Shown here piece after piece: positions 7,515-14,845 of a DNA stretch of 17,638 nt. The position numbers and the translations under genes were made by a program. This stretch comes from Alistipes sp. CAG:831 (GTDB lineage Bacteria; Bacteroidota; Bacteroidia; Bacteroidales; UBA932). Position 1 is the stretch's first letter, and each line of letters starts with the position of its first letter. Below the pieces are notes generated by a model. That model was not told the origin of the DNA, made no database searches, and worked only from the letters and a program-made list of their open reading frames with translations. The stretch is taken from NCBI GenBank assembly GCA_000432775.1, contig HF990326.1:1-17638 (forward strand). The letters are read 5' to 3'.

Positions 7515-10500
7515 TGTTCATTCATTTTATCAAGTCGTGCCAGCCTCATAGCCACCTGCTCCAGAACATCATCCTTGGGCCCCTGCGGTTCATAACCGTC
7601 CCGTACGCTCTCAAATGTAGCCCTGGCCTGGTTCCACTCCTCCCTCTCGGCGAAAGAGTCTCCAAGCACTATGAAACTCTTTGCCAACCAGTAAGTCTGG
7701 TTGGTCTGGGAATCGGAGAATGCGTAGACAAGATTCTCCACCTCCTCAAAATTGCCAGCGTCATATGTATCCTGAATCACCAGATAGGCAGCCTCGGCCC
7801 CCCGGCAGGTAAAACTGTCTGCTGACAGGCTGCGCAATAACGGCAGTGCCTCGTCTCTGCGTCCCAGGGCGAGATAAGATTTAGCCATTATATACTCTGC
7901 CTCCGTACGGTCCTCATCGCTCACTCCGGAGGAAGACTCCACCCTGGCGGCGGCCTCGAGAGCCGAGAGATATTTCTCGTTCATGTAGTACGAGCGCATG
8001 ACGCCCATCATCGCGACGTATCTGTTGTTCTCCAGCCGCGCGATTTCATAAAGCGACTCATAAGCCGACACGGCCCTGTCGTAATGCTCCAGCCCGTAAC
8101 AAATCTCTGCATAATGCAGGGTCGAGAGCTCTACAAATGAACCGCTGCCCTTGTCCATCACCTCAGAGTATGCCTCTGCTGCAGCCTCCTTACGGTCCAG
8201 GGCTGAAAGGGACTCTCCGAGGTAAAAATATGCCAGCGGAGTCTTCTGTCCGTCAGGATACTGGGCGATGAATGAGCGCAGGGATTTCTCAGCAGCAGCA
8301 TAGTCTCCGGACAGGAAAATCTGTTCGGCAGCGTTGAATATCATAAGTTCCTTTTCATCCGCTGTCTTGGTTCCGGACAGACCGGTCCGCTCCAGATAAG
8401 CGAAATATTCCTCGGGCTTGTTGAGCGTCATGTATAAGCTCTCTATCACGGCCAGGGCGTTCTCCGTATCCTCTGACAAAGGCATATCCTCCACTATCCG
8501 TGTCAGGCAGGACAGCGCCCGGTCATATTCTCCCTCATTGGAATACAGCATTCCAAGCTCCAGCAGGGCCTTACCATTATACACCGGATCCGCAACCTCA
8601 TCAAGCAGGTATCTGAAACAGCGCTCAGCCTTGTCATTCATTCCCCTCTGCACATAGGTCCTGCCGAGCTCATACACAGCAGTGGAATAGACCGGCGCAT
8701 CTATACGCCTGTCCATAACCGTCTCCAGTATCTTCATCTTCTTTTCCAGATCCGGGAGCAGACCGCAGGCAACCGCGCACTGATACGCCGCATAGATTAC
8801 CTGATCATCCTGATAATCCACCATGGCCACCTCCTCATATACGGAGGAAGCCTTGGCATAGTCCTTAAGCATGAAGAACGAATCCCCAACCCTGAGCTTG
8901 GCTTCAATTATCAGATCCATGTCGGTACCATGACACTCCAGAAAACGGTAGAACCACTCTATAGCCCTCTGATAGTCCTCTTTGGCAAAATAGTTGTACC
9001 CCTGACCGTAAAGCATCAGGGGATATTCCTTGAAAGAGCGGAAAGCGCTGTTGCCGGCAAGATAGTCATTGATCTTCACGGCCTCGTCCACCTTCCCAGA
9101 GCGATAGTACGCCTCCGCCAGCCAGAAACGGGTCAGAAGCCCCAGAGCCGAGTTGTACGACGAGTGATTGAGCGCTATCCTGAAATCTACAGCCGCTCCG
9201 CCGTAAGCCCCCCTGTCGAAGAGTTCCATTCCCCTCAAAAATGCGGCCTTCTGGAGATTCATGTCCATTTCCGGGGTCAGCCGGCGGATGCTGTTGAGAG
9301 CATTGATGGCCGACTTGTACTTCTTCTCAAGAAGGTAGGAGGTGGCTATATATGAATATATCTCGTCAGAACGTCCGGAGTCGGGGTAGGTCTCCAGATA
9401 ATCCTGAAAAGGCACGATGTCAGAATTGAGGTCAAATGCCAGCTTGGCATAATTGAAGAAGGACTCCTCCCTTATTCCGGCATCGAACCTCAAGTCTGCG
9501 GCTTTTTTATAATATGTCATGGCCGCGTGCTTGTTCTTCAGTTTCAGATATGAGTTGGCCATATGCATATAGGCGCTTTGAGACAGGGAGTCGTCGGGCG
9601 CGCCGGTAACTGCCTTGGTGAAGGCATCCACCGCTGTCCTGTATGACTCGAGCGAATAGGATATGATACCGAGATAGTAATTGTCCTTTCTGGAAATATC
9701 CGCACCCGAAGAAGAATAGCTCTCGAACCACTCTTTGGCCTCTTCCGGACTGCCAAGCCGGTAATATGCCTGCGACGCCATCCTGGCCACCTTGGCCTTC
9801 ATATCCCCTTCCACCAGCTGCTTTATCCTGGAGCTGTTGTCCGCCACGTATCTGTAATCCCCGAGCATGAGTTTAGACTCAAGGATATAATACTCGCAAT
9901 AAGCGCCATAATGAGCATCGTTCCGGATAGAGGAAAGAAGTTTGACCGCTCTCTTAAAATCATTGTCCGTATAGGCGATATATCCTCTGTAATACACCGA
10001 TGCCGTGGTATAAGGAGTGTGGCTCCCTTTCAGCAGAAGGTCGAAACCGTTCCGCGCCTCGGCCAACTGCCCGGCCCTGAGCTGACAGAATGAGCGCTGG
10101 AAAAGAAACTTCGTCTTGTCTTTGCGGGAGAGCAGCGGATACTCGACGGTCTCGAGTATCTCCAATGCTCCAGCATACTCCTTCCTGTCAAAATAATAAC
10201 CGGCATACATCAGTAGTACGCCCATATAATCAGGGGCATATCGGTATTTATCCCTATACTCGTCCATGAGGGCATCCACGTTAGGGCTGCCGAGCCTTAT
10301 ATCACAGACTATACGGTATGTCGCCAGTTCCGTTTCTACTGACGCCGGCACGGAACACTGCCGGAAAATATCATCTATCCCGGCCCTGGCAGCCTGATAC
10401 ATGTCATTGCCGTAGAGTTCTCTCACCCTCTCCAGCCTGCGGCCGAAATCCTTCTCTCCCTGAGGAACTTCTTGGGAAAGAGCGCACCAGCACAGAGGAA

Positions 10501-10540
10501 GAGTGACGGCCAAAACCGTGATAAACCTTTTCAAGACCAT
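7511..10540 (-). CDS. Large secreted tetratricopeptide-repeat protein
   Basis: 1009 aa. A signal peptide covers about 1-22 (hydrophobic core LAVTLPLCWCALS, likely cleaved before QEVPQ); its cysteines do not form a lipobox, so it is more likely periplasmic than a lipoprotein. Nearly the whole mature chain consists of helical TPR/Sel1-like units, recognisable by repeated patterns such as YYLGIISYSLESYRTAVDAF, AYYRSGKVDEAV and AYFYLGESLSALDRKEAAAE. TPR solenoids bind partner proteins, and no catalytic domain is seen. Length (over 1,000 aa) suits a scaffold in the periplasm. The downstream barrel gene overlaps by four bases, suggesting a scaffold-barrel pair. Transcription starts from the intergenic region shared with ftsE. 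The specific role is unknown. Confidence 0.8.
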   Translation of the reverse strand: MVLKRFITVLAVTLPLCWCALSQEVPQGEKDFGRRLERVRELYGNDMYQAARAGIDDIFRQCSVPASVETELATYRIVCDIRLGSPNVDALMDEYRDKYRYAPDYMGVLLMYAGYYFDRKEYAGALEILETVEYPLLSRKDKTKFLFQRSFCQLRAGQLAEARNGFDLLLKGSHTPYTTASVYYRGYIAYTDNDFKRAVKLLSSIRNDAHYGAYCEYYILESKLMLGDYRYVADNSSRIKQLVEGDMKAKVARMASQAYYRLGSPEEAKEWFESYSSSGADISRKDNYYLGIISYSLESYRTAVDAFTKAVTGAPDDSLSQSAYMHMANSYLKLKNKHAAMTYYKKAADLRFDAGIREESFFNYAKLAFDLNSDIVPFQDYLETYPDSGRSDEIYSYIATSYLLEKKYKSAINALNSIRRLTPEMDMNLQKAAFLRGMELFDRGAYGGAAVDFRIALNHSSYNSALGLLTRFWLAEAYYRSGKVDEAVKINDYLAGNSAFRSFKEYPLMLYGQGYNYFAKEDYQRAIEWFYRFLECHGTDMDLIIEAKLRVGDSFFMLKDYAKASSVYEEVAMVDYQDDQVIYAAYQCAVACGLLPDLEKKMKILETVMDRRIDAPVYSTAVYELGRTYVQRGMNDKAERCFRYLLDEVADPVYNGKALLELGMLYSNEGEYDRALSCLTRIVEDMPLSEDTENALAVIESLYMTLNKPEEYFAYLERTGLSGTKTADEKELMIFNAAEQIFLSGDYAAAEKSLRSFIAQYPDGQKTPLAYFYLGESLSALDRKEAAAEAYSEVMDKGSGSFVELSTLHYAEICYGLEHYDRAVSAYESLYEIARLENNRYVAMMGVMRSYYMNEKYLSALEAAARVESSSGVSDEDRTEAEYIMAKSYLALGRRDEALPLLRSLSADSFTCRGAEAAYLVIQDTYDAGNFEEVENLVYAFSDSQTNQTYWLAKSFIVLGDSFAEREEWNQARATFESVRDGYEPQGPKDDVLEQVAMRLARLDKMNEQ

Positions 10541-10556
10541 TTTACTCTATTTGGGG

Positions 10557-10564
10557 CAAATGTA
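10557..10564 (-). promoter_or_regulatory. -7 box of the TPR/barrel operon
   Basis: TACATTTG on the minus strand fits TAnnTTTG and lies 16 bases before the TPR start codon at 10540. The only TTTG further upstream (10594-10591) is 26 bases away, longer than usual, so the -33 element is uncertain. Transcription from here would give a very short leader. Confidence 0.55.
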
Positions 10565-10577
10565 AGAATAATTTGCC

Positions 10578-10585
10578 TATCTTTG
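10578..10585 (+). promoter_or_regulatory. -7 box of ftsE
   Basis: TATCTTTG matches the Bacteroidota consensus exactly, 19 bases before the ftsE ATG. A TTTG at 10550-10553 lies 24 bases upstream as a possible -33 element. Together with the box on the other strand, the 64-bp gap is a divergent promoter region whose two -7 boxes are only 13 bases apart, so RNA polymerase binding at one probably excludes the other. Confidence 0.7.
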
Positions 10586-10604
10586 TAAGACAAATAACTC
10601 TTTC

Positions 10605-11330
10605 ATGGAAGAAAACACAGAGCGTCCCATCATATTCTTCGAGCATACGGATATATGCGCCAGCGGCAATCTGGTCATATCCGACCTCAACATGAGCATC
10701 ATGCCCGGTGAATTCGTATACATCATCGGCAAAGTGGGCAGCGGCAAGACCTCAATCATCCGGACCATCATAGGGGAAAACCCTGTGACTAAGGGCAATG
10801 CCATAGTCGGAGGTTTCAACCTAAGGAAACTGAAAAGCCGGCAGATTCCGTACCTGCGCCGTAAGATAGGAGTCGTGTTCCAGGACTTCCAGCTGCTGAT
10901 GGAAAGGTCAGTGTACGAAAACCTCAGGTTTGTCCTCCGCGCCACCGGCTGGAAAGACCGCAGAAACATCGAAGACCGCATACACAAGGTACTGGACGCG
11001 GTAGGCATGGGACACAAAGCAAACAACATGCCTCATCAGCTCTCAGGAGGAGAGCAGCAGAGAATAGCTATCGCCCGGGCACTGCTCAACAGTCCTGAAA
11101 TCATTCTGGCTGACGAACCTACCGGCAATCTGGACGGAGAGACAGCCGCACAGATCATGGACTTGCTCATAAGCATTAATAAAAAACGCGGCCCGGCGGT
11201 CATCATGGTAACACACAATCAGACCATTTTCCAGCAATATCCTGCCAGGACCTTTCTCTGCGAGAAACTTTCCTGCACGGAAATAGAGGACGAGTCGGAC
11301 ATCCAGCTGGACCTGTCCGAGTTCATCTAA
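10605..11330 (+). CDS. ftsE: Cell division ATP-binding protein FtsE
   Basis: 241 aa ABC ATPase. Walker A is GKVGSGKTS (42-50), Q-loop Q93 in VVFQDFQLL, signature LSGGE (146-150), Walker B IILADEP (166-172) with catalytic E171, and switch H204 in VTHNQ. FtsE with the membrane protein FtsX regulates peptidoglycan hydrolases at the division site. The opening FFEHTDI and the PGEFVYIIGKVGSGKTS stretch are characteristic of Bacteroidota FtsE rather than of LolD-type ABC proteins, though LolD-like assignments cannot be wholly excluded. No ftsX follows: the next gene is nth, 16 bases on. Start chosen at the only Met before the conserved region, behind a perfect -7 box. Confidence 0.85.
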   Translation: MEENTERPIIFFEHTDICASGNLVISDLNMSIMPGEFVYIIGKVGSGKTSIIRTIIGENPVTKGNAIVGGFNLRKLKSRQIPYLRRKIGVVFQDFQLLMERSVYENLRFVLRATGWKDRRNIEDRIHKVLDAVGMGHKANNMPHQLSGGEQQRIAIARALLNSPEIILADEPTGNLDGETAAQIMDLLISINKKRGPAVIMVTHNQTIFQQYPARTFLCEKLSCTEIEDESDIQLDLSEFI

Positions 11331-11346
11331 AACTTGCCAAGAACAG

Positions 11347-11997
11347 ATGCCCCGTCAACTTACGATAAAACAAAGATACTCCGCCATTCTCGGATGGTTC
11401 GCAGCCAACCGCCCGGCCGTCCGGTCCGAGCTTGACTTCCGGAACGGATATGAACTCATAGTCTCAGTCATCCTCTCGGCACAGTGCACCGACAAGCGGG
11501 TAAACATGGTCACTCCCGCCCTGTTCGGACGGTATCCTGATCCTGAATCCCTTGCCTCCGCATCTTTCGATGATGTCCTGGATCTTGTCCGTTCAGTGTC
11601 CTACCCCAACAGCAAGGCCCGCCACCTTATAGAAATGGCCAGGAAGCTGGTATCAGACTTCCACTCGGTAATACCCTCCGACATCGACAGCCTGATGACC
11701 CTGCCCGGGGTAGGCCGCAAGACTGCGAACGTAGTAGCCTCCATTCTCTACGACAAGCCTGTAATCGCCGTGGACACCCACGTGCTGAGGGTATCCAACC
11801 GCCTCGGCCTCTCCCACGGAAAGACTCCGGAGAAAGTCGAGGCCGACCTGGAGAGCCACATTCCCGTGGAACAGCGCGCCATTTCCCACCACTGGCTCAT
11901 CCTCCACGGACGCTACACATGCACGGCACGGAATCCCAAGTGCGGGGAGTGCCCCCTTACACAGTGGTGCGAATATTATTCCGACAATAAGCAATGA
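11347..11997 (+). CDS. nth: Endonuclease III (DNA glycosylase/AP lyase)
   Basis: 216 aa, normal length. It removes oxidised pyrimidines and cleaves the abasic site in base-excision repair. Helix-hairpin-helix is LPGVGRKTANVV (119-130) with catalytic K125; the catalytic aspartate is D143 in AVDTHV. The [4Fe-4S] cluster cysteines are C192, C199, C202 and C208, with the classical spacing 6-2-5. It starts 16 bases after ftsE and its TGA overlaps the xerD ATG (ATGA, 11994-11997), so ftsE-nth-xerD is probably one operon. Confidence 0.95.
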   Translation: MPRQLTIKQRYSAILGWFAANRPAVRSELDFRNGYELIVSVILSAQCTDKRVNMVTPALFGRYPDPESLASASFDDVLDLVRSVSYPNSKARHLIEMARKLVSDFHSVIPSDIDSLMTLPGVGRKTANVVASILYDKPVIAVDTHVLRVSNRLGLSHGKTPEKVEADLESHIPVEQRAISHHWLILHGRYTCTARNPKCGECPLTQWCEYYSDNKQ

Positions 11998-12893
11998 CCG
12001 ACTGGCCCGGCATACTCTCCGATTACCGCTCCTACCTGCGCATCGAGAGGTCCCTCTCCCCCAACACCGTGACCTCCTACCTGAGCGACATCGCCAAGCT
12101 CCGGGATATGTATCCGGAACGCGGACCGGAGACCCTCGGCGGAGAAGACCTCTCCGCATTTCTCGCCTCGGAGGTGGAGCACGGCATATCCAAGCGGAGC
12201 CAATCGCGGATGGTCAGCGCTATTAAAAGTTTTTACGGATTCCTTGAAATAGAAGGACGGCTTTCAGGTCAGGACGGACGTAATCCCGCCGAAACCATTG
12301 ACTCCCCAAAGCTCTCCCGCCACATACCCACCGTGCTCTCCGTCGAAGAGGTGGAGCGCATCCTGGAGTCGGTCGACCTGTCCACCCCCGAAGGACACCG
12401 CAACCGGGCCATCCTCGAGGTTCTCTACTCCTGCGGGCTGAGGGTCAGCGAGCTGGTGTCGCTGCGTATATCCGACCTGTTTCTGGAAGATTCCTTCATC
12501 AGGGTCATCGGCAAGGGGGACAAACAAAGGCTCGTACCCATAGCTGAGCCTGCCGCACGTGCCGTCCGGCAGTACCTTTCACAGACCCGCCGGGCATTTG
12601 CCTCGAAACGGGACGAAGACATAGTTTTCCTCAACAGGCGCGGCGGAAAGATGTCCCGCCAGATGGTCTTCCTGATCATCAAGCACCAATGCGGGATAGC
12701 CGGCATCACCAAGGAAATCTCACCGCACACATTCCGCCACTCCTTCGCCACCCACCTCGTCGAGAACGGAGCCGACCTCCGCGCCGTCCAGCAGATGCTC
12801 GGCCACGAGAGCATCCTCACCACCGAGATCTACACCCACATCGACTCACGCAAATGGCAGCGCACCATCCTCGACCATCATCCCCGCCGATAA
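11994..12893 (+). CDS. xerD: Tyrosine recombinase XerD (chromosome dimer resolution)
   Basis: 299 aa, the standard size of XerC/XerD. N-terminal SAM-like core-binding domain (about 1-95), then the catalytic domain with the complete set R150 (CGLRVSEL), K174, H245 and R248 (HTFRHSFATHL), H271 (LGHES) and nucleophile Y280 (TEIYTHI). It acts with a partner recombinase and FtsK at dif to resolve chromosome dimers. Choice of XerD over XerC rests on overall similarity and on the absence of another xer gene here, so is moderately sure. Although it lies next to a prophage attachment site, its housekeeping operon with nth and its orientation argue that it is not the phage integrase. Confidence 0.88.
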   Translation: MTDWPGILSDYRSYLRIERSLSPNTVTSYLSDIAKLRDMYPERGPETLGGEDLSAFLASEVEHGISKRSQSRMVSAIKSFYGFLEIEGRLSGQDGRNPAETIDSPKLSRHIPTVLSVEEVERILESVDLSTPEGHRNRAILEVLYSCGLRVSELVSLRISDLFLEDSFIRVIGKGDKQRLVPIAEPAARAVRQYLSQTRRAFASKRDEDIVFLNRRGGKMSRQMVFLIIKHQCGIAGITKEISPHTFRHSFATHLVENGADLRAVQQMLGHESILTTEIYTHIDSRKWQRTILDHHPRR

Positions 12894-12943
12894 AAACAAA
12901 AAAGCCGCAGCCTCAACAGCCACAGCTTCCGCGTGCATCATAA

Positions 12944-13061
12944 GGTGCGTCAGAATGGGTGAAATGCAAGGAGTTAAGGATCAGGGCGAAGGAGTTTACT
13001 TAGGTAAATGACTGAGCCATGAGCCGAAAACGACGCAGCAGTTTGCCCGTTATGACGCGCC
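12944..13061. repeat. 118-bp imperfect palindrome (structured or MITE-like element)
   Basis: The two halves (12944-12999 and 13004-13061) are imperfect reverse complements around a 4-base centre TTAG (13000-13003). The outermost 24 bases match at 18 positions (ends GGTGCGTCA and TGACGCGCC); the centre is a perfect TTTAC/GTAAA stem. Between them the arms are looser, with GGATCAGGGC facing GGCTCATGGC when inverted. No ORF is seen. It lies between the xerD stop and the prophage attachment site. Candidates are a small non-autonomous mobile repeat, a REP/BIME-like element, or a long transcript-end hairpin for xerD. I have an impression of similar repeats in other Bacteroidales but cannot confirm it. 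Confidence 0.75.
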
Positions 13062-13067
13062 GAAGAG

Positions 13068-13113
13068 TAGCCCCAACAGGACTCGAACCTGTATCTAAAG
13101 TTTAGGAAACTTA
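13068..13113 (-). tRNA. 3' fragment of tRNA-Arg(CCU): prophage attachment site
   Basis: On the minus strand the sequence ends as a tRNA: T-arm ACAGG-TTCGAGT-CCTGT (13092-13076), acceptor 3' strand TGGGGCT (13075-13069) and discriminator A (13068). Upstream is a 7-base loop TTCCTAA (13108-13102), reading anticodon CCT, closed by a 4-bp stem (AAGT/ACTT). The expected 5' acceptor strand AGCCCCA and a D-arm are absent from the following 150 bases, so only the 3' part is present. This is what a phage that integrates in the 3' half of a tRNA gene leaves on the side distal to its restored tRNA. Identity as Arg rests on the loop alone. An intact copy should lie at the other prophage end, beyond the window. 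Confidence 0.7.
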
Positions 13114-13161
13114 TAATCCATTCTTGTAAATCAATCACTTGCGAGTTTTTTTAGCATTTTC

Positions 13162-13180
13162 GTAGAACTATTGTAGAACT
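13162..13180 (+). repeat. Short direct repeats beside the attachment site
   Basis: GTAGAACT occurs at 13162-13169 and again at 13173-13180, a spacing of 11 bases or about one helical turn. Paired direct repeats of this size close to an att core are typical of arm-type integrase binding sites, but two copies of eight bases are weak evidence. Confidence 0.35.
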
Positions 13181-13193
13181 TCTGCAATTTCTA

Positions 13194-13258
13194 TGAAAAA
13201 TCCCCTATCCACCCGAAAAGCGATAGAGGATTTATAATGCAACACCGATTTCGGATCG
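13194..13258 (-). ncRNA. Possible small RNA or leaderless promoter-terminator unit
   Basis: A minus-strand TATCTTTG (13273-13266) is followed by a hairpin CCGAT/ATCGG (13259-13245) and then a larger stem (13233-13223 with 13208-13198, 10 of 11 paired, 14-base loop) ending in a run of T. A transcript of about 65 nt would result, pointing into the att site. No ORF is read on this strand. It may equally be an attachment-region structure with a chance -7 box. No expression evidence is available from sequence. Confidence 0.3.
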
Positions 13259-13265
13259 GATGGTG

Positions 13266-13273
13266 CAAAGATA
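13266..13273 (-). promoter_or_regulatory. -7 box facing the attachment site
   Basis: TATCTTTG on the minus strand is identical to the boxes of ssrA, gyrB and ftsE. It lies immediately downstream of the terminator of the lysis operon and has no gene in front of it inside the prophage end, which suggests a short non-coding transcript or outward transcription toward the host tRNA and xerD. Confidence 0.45.
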
Positions 13274-13295
13274 CGCATTTCCAACCAGATAAACA

Positions 13296-13325
13296 AGCCG
13301 TGCGAATTTCACAACTGGCACGGCT
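13296..13325 (-). terminator. Terminator of the prophage lysis operon
   Basis: An 8-bp perfect stem, AGCCGTGC (13296-13303) with GCACGGCT (13318-13325), loop of 14 bases, lies 24 bases past the stop of the last lysis gene. On the minus strand it is followed by TGTTTATC, a modest U-rich tail, so efficiency may be limited. Confidence 0.6.
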
Positions 13326-13349
13326 CAAAAAGTTCTATGTGTAACAGAG

Positions 13350-13985
13350 TTATTTTTTCTTGTTTCGCTTCAATTCTATATATTCAGAATAAACTATCTT
13401 GGTGTATGGGCTGGAGCTTCTTATCTCCTGCCTTATCGCTTTCGTTCCCCATTTGAAGAACCACCATTTATGCGGCACTCGGTGTACAACTTGAATGAGC
13501 GTATCTACTGTTTGTATTTTCCCGGTGAATATGCCACTATCAATAGTTCCGTCAAGTGAAACCCACGGATCTTTGAATGTAATCCGCTGTATTGTTATTG
13601 GAGGCAGTGGAGTTAATCTAAGACTATCCGGCATACGGTAAACTATGCTATCCCTTACCTCTGTCTTAATAGGGACTTCCGTTTTCGTTGCAGTCGTAGC
13701 GACTGACTGGATGCGCTTTAATTTCAAGTTAAGATCCTCAACTGTTTTTACAAGCTCATCGCAATGTTCCTGTATCTCCGACTTTGACAACTCCAGCGAT
13801 TGAACAGATGCGGCATATTTGCCGGATTCAGTCTTATAGTATTCGACATCTTCCATTAGTGCCGTCTGGTTGTTCTCTAACCTGTCACGCTCCGTTTGGA
13901 GCGATCGGACACGGTGTGATAGGAAAGCGATTGCCGCCAAAAGAACGGCAAACGCTATGATTACATACTTACGCATACTTCTCAA
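13350..13985 (-). CDS. Membrane-anchored coiled-coil phage protein (DUF6549-like; possible spanin-type lysis protein)
   Basis: 211 aa. One N-terminal membrane segment (about 7-24, VIIAFAVLLAAIAFL) is followed by a charged coiled coil (about 27-95) and a C-terminal beta-rich domain with conserved-looking patterns (DPWVSLDGTID, then WWFFKWGTKAIRQEI and KIVYSEYIEL). Layout and C-terminus recall the DUF6549 proteins found beside amidases in Bacteroidota phages; this is from memory and unverified. A single inner-membrane anchor with coiled coil, directly after an amidase, fits an inner-membrane spanin (Rz-like) role, which is inference. The start at 13985 overlaps the amidase by 17 bases; the alternative Met at 13976 overlaps by 8. 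It is the last gene before the operon terminator. Confidence 0.65.
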   Translation of the reverse strand: MRSMRKYVIIAFAVLLAAIAFLSHRVRSLQTERDRLENNQTALMEDVEYYKTESGKYAASVQSLELSKSEIQEHCDELVKTVEDLNLKLKRIQSVATTATKTEVPIKTEVRDSIVYRMPDSLRLTPLPPITIQRITFKDPWVSLDGTIDSGIFTGKIQTVDTLIQVVHRVPHKWWFFKWGTKAIRQEIRSSSPYTKIVYSEYIELKRNKKK

Positions 13986-14565
13986 TGTATTTGGTTATTG
14001 AATCCACATGAAGTTTCACAACAGCCGCCTTGCCCTCCGGGGAAAGAAGAAACTTGCAATCCCTTTCGTTATCCATGAAGAAGTTTTCTGTAAGTACAGC
14101 CGGGCAAGTGGTTTTTCGGAGAATGTAGAAATTGCTTTCCCAATCACCGTCCCCATCGCTCCAGTCACCACGGATCTTCCAGTCATTACCGAACATTTCT
14201 TTTGCGGTGTCCCAGAAGATCTGCGCAAGATCATCGGCTTTTGTTTTTCCGGGATAGGTGTGTATCTCCCAGCCTGTACCCTTTCCATTGGAAGCGTTTA
14301 CATGGATAGATACAAGGATAGTCTTGCTCTTACCATGTTTTGCAGCCGCTTCATTGGCTCTTCTAGCTCTCTCTGCCAGCGGTACATCTACACTTTCCTT
14401 AACCAGTAACTCGCAATCCACACCTTTTGCGATAAGCTGGTTATATACAGCGTTTGCTACTTCTCTGGCATACTGCCATTCAAACAACTGTGAGCCATCA
14501 GCCCATTTTGGAGATCTTTTGCCCGGTGTATTTTCACCGTGCCCGTTATCAATCAGTACCAACAT
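13969..14565 (-). CDS. N-acetylmuramoyl-L-alanine amidase (phage endolysin)
   Basis: 198 aa from the chosen start. Amidase_3 fold, which cleaves the amide bond between muramic acid and the peptide stem. Numbered from the upstream in-frame Met at 14598, zinc ligands are H20 in DNGHGE, E40 in LFEW and H99 in SIHVNAS; catalytic E171 is in LTENFFMDN. The start is set at Met12 (14565) because MLVLIDNGHG is the usual beginning of the family, while the extra 11 residues (MNEAKKERNKT) are not part of the fold and overlap the upstream gene. With this start the overlap with the holin candidate is 17 bases. No signal peptide, so export depends on the holin. Single domain without a separate cell-wall-binding module. 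Confidence 0.88.
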   Translation of the reverse strand: MLVLIDNGHGENTPGKRSPKWADGSQLFEWQYAREVANAVYNQLIAKGVDCELLVKESVDVPLAERARRANEAAAKHGKSKTILVSIHVNASNGKGTGWEIHTYPGKTKADDLAQIFWDTAKEMFGNDWKIRGDWSDGDGDWESNFYILRKTTCPAVLTENFFMDNERDCKFLLSPEGKAAVVKLHVDSITKYIEKYA

Positions 14566-14845
14566 TGTTTTGTTCCTTTCCTTTTTTGCTTCGTTCACTA
14601 ATTGCTTTATTTATTCCACCGCCAGCCATGAAACCACCGATACAGAGCATGAATACTCCAAGAGCATCAAGATCTGTTTTCAGATAGCCGTTGGTGCATA
14701 CATCCCATATAAGGCAAAATCCGACACACAGCCCGATAAACGCACCTACCAGAATTGATAGTACAAGCGCAAAGGATTTGCTACTATCAAGCGTATTAGC
14801 CCTTATCAGACTTTTTAGATACTCCGCTATCCTTATTCTCTGCAT
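14549..14845 (-). CDS. Candidate phage holin, two membrane segments
   Basis: 98 aa. Two hydrophobic segments (about 25-48, FALVLSILVGAFIGLCVGF, and about 61-79, LGVFMLCIGGFMAGGGI) connected by a short loop, then a charged Lys/Glu/Ser tail. Small size, two TM and position immediately before the amidase are the marks of a class II-type holin that forms the pore for endolysin release. No motif is diagnostic, hence the moderate confidence. The start at 14845 overlaps the preceding gene by 50 bases; no other Met precedes the first membrane segment, but an internal non-ATG start is possible. Confidence 0.6.
   Translation of the reverse strand: MQRIRIAEYLKSLIRANTLDSSKSFALVLSILVGAFIGLCVGFCLIWDVCTNGYLKTDLDALGVFMLCIGGFMAGGGINKAISERSKKGKEQNNVGTD

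Noticed and set aside
11994..12893. XerD-like gene as the prophage integrase
   Set aside because: It overlaps nth in a housekeeping operon, has standard XerD length, and lies outside the tRNA att site; the integrase is expected at the far prophage end.
12893..12930. Intrinsic terminator directly after xerD
   Set aside because: The A-rich and GC-rich bases there give no stem with more than four consecutive pairs plus T-run on the plus strand; the palindrome further on is a better candidate for transcript end.
12689..12943. 84-aa Pro/His/Arg-rich plus-strand ORF
   Set aside because: It is a shadow in another frame of the xerD 3' end, with biased composition from GC-rich codons.
13193..13237. 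14-codon plus-strand ORF (MKNPLSTRKAIEDL)
   Set aside because: It coincides with the hairpin 13198-13233, is very short and has no ribosome-binding or context support.
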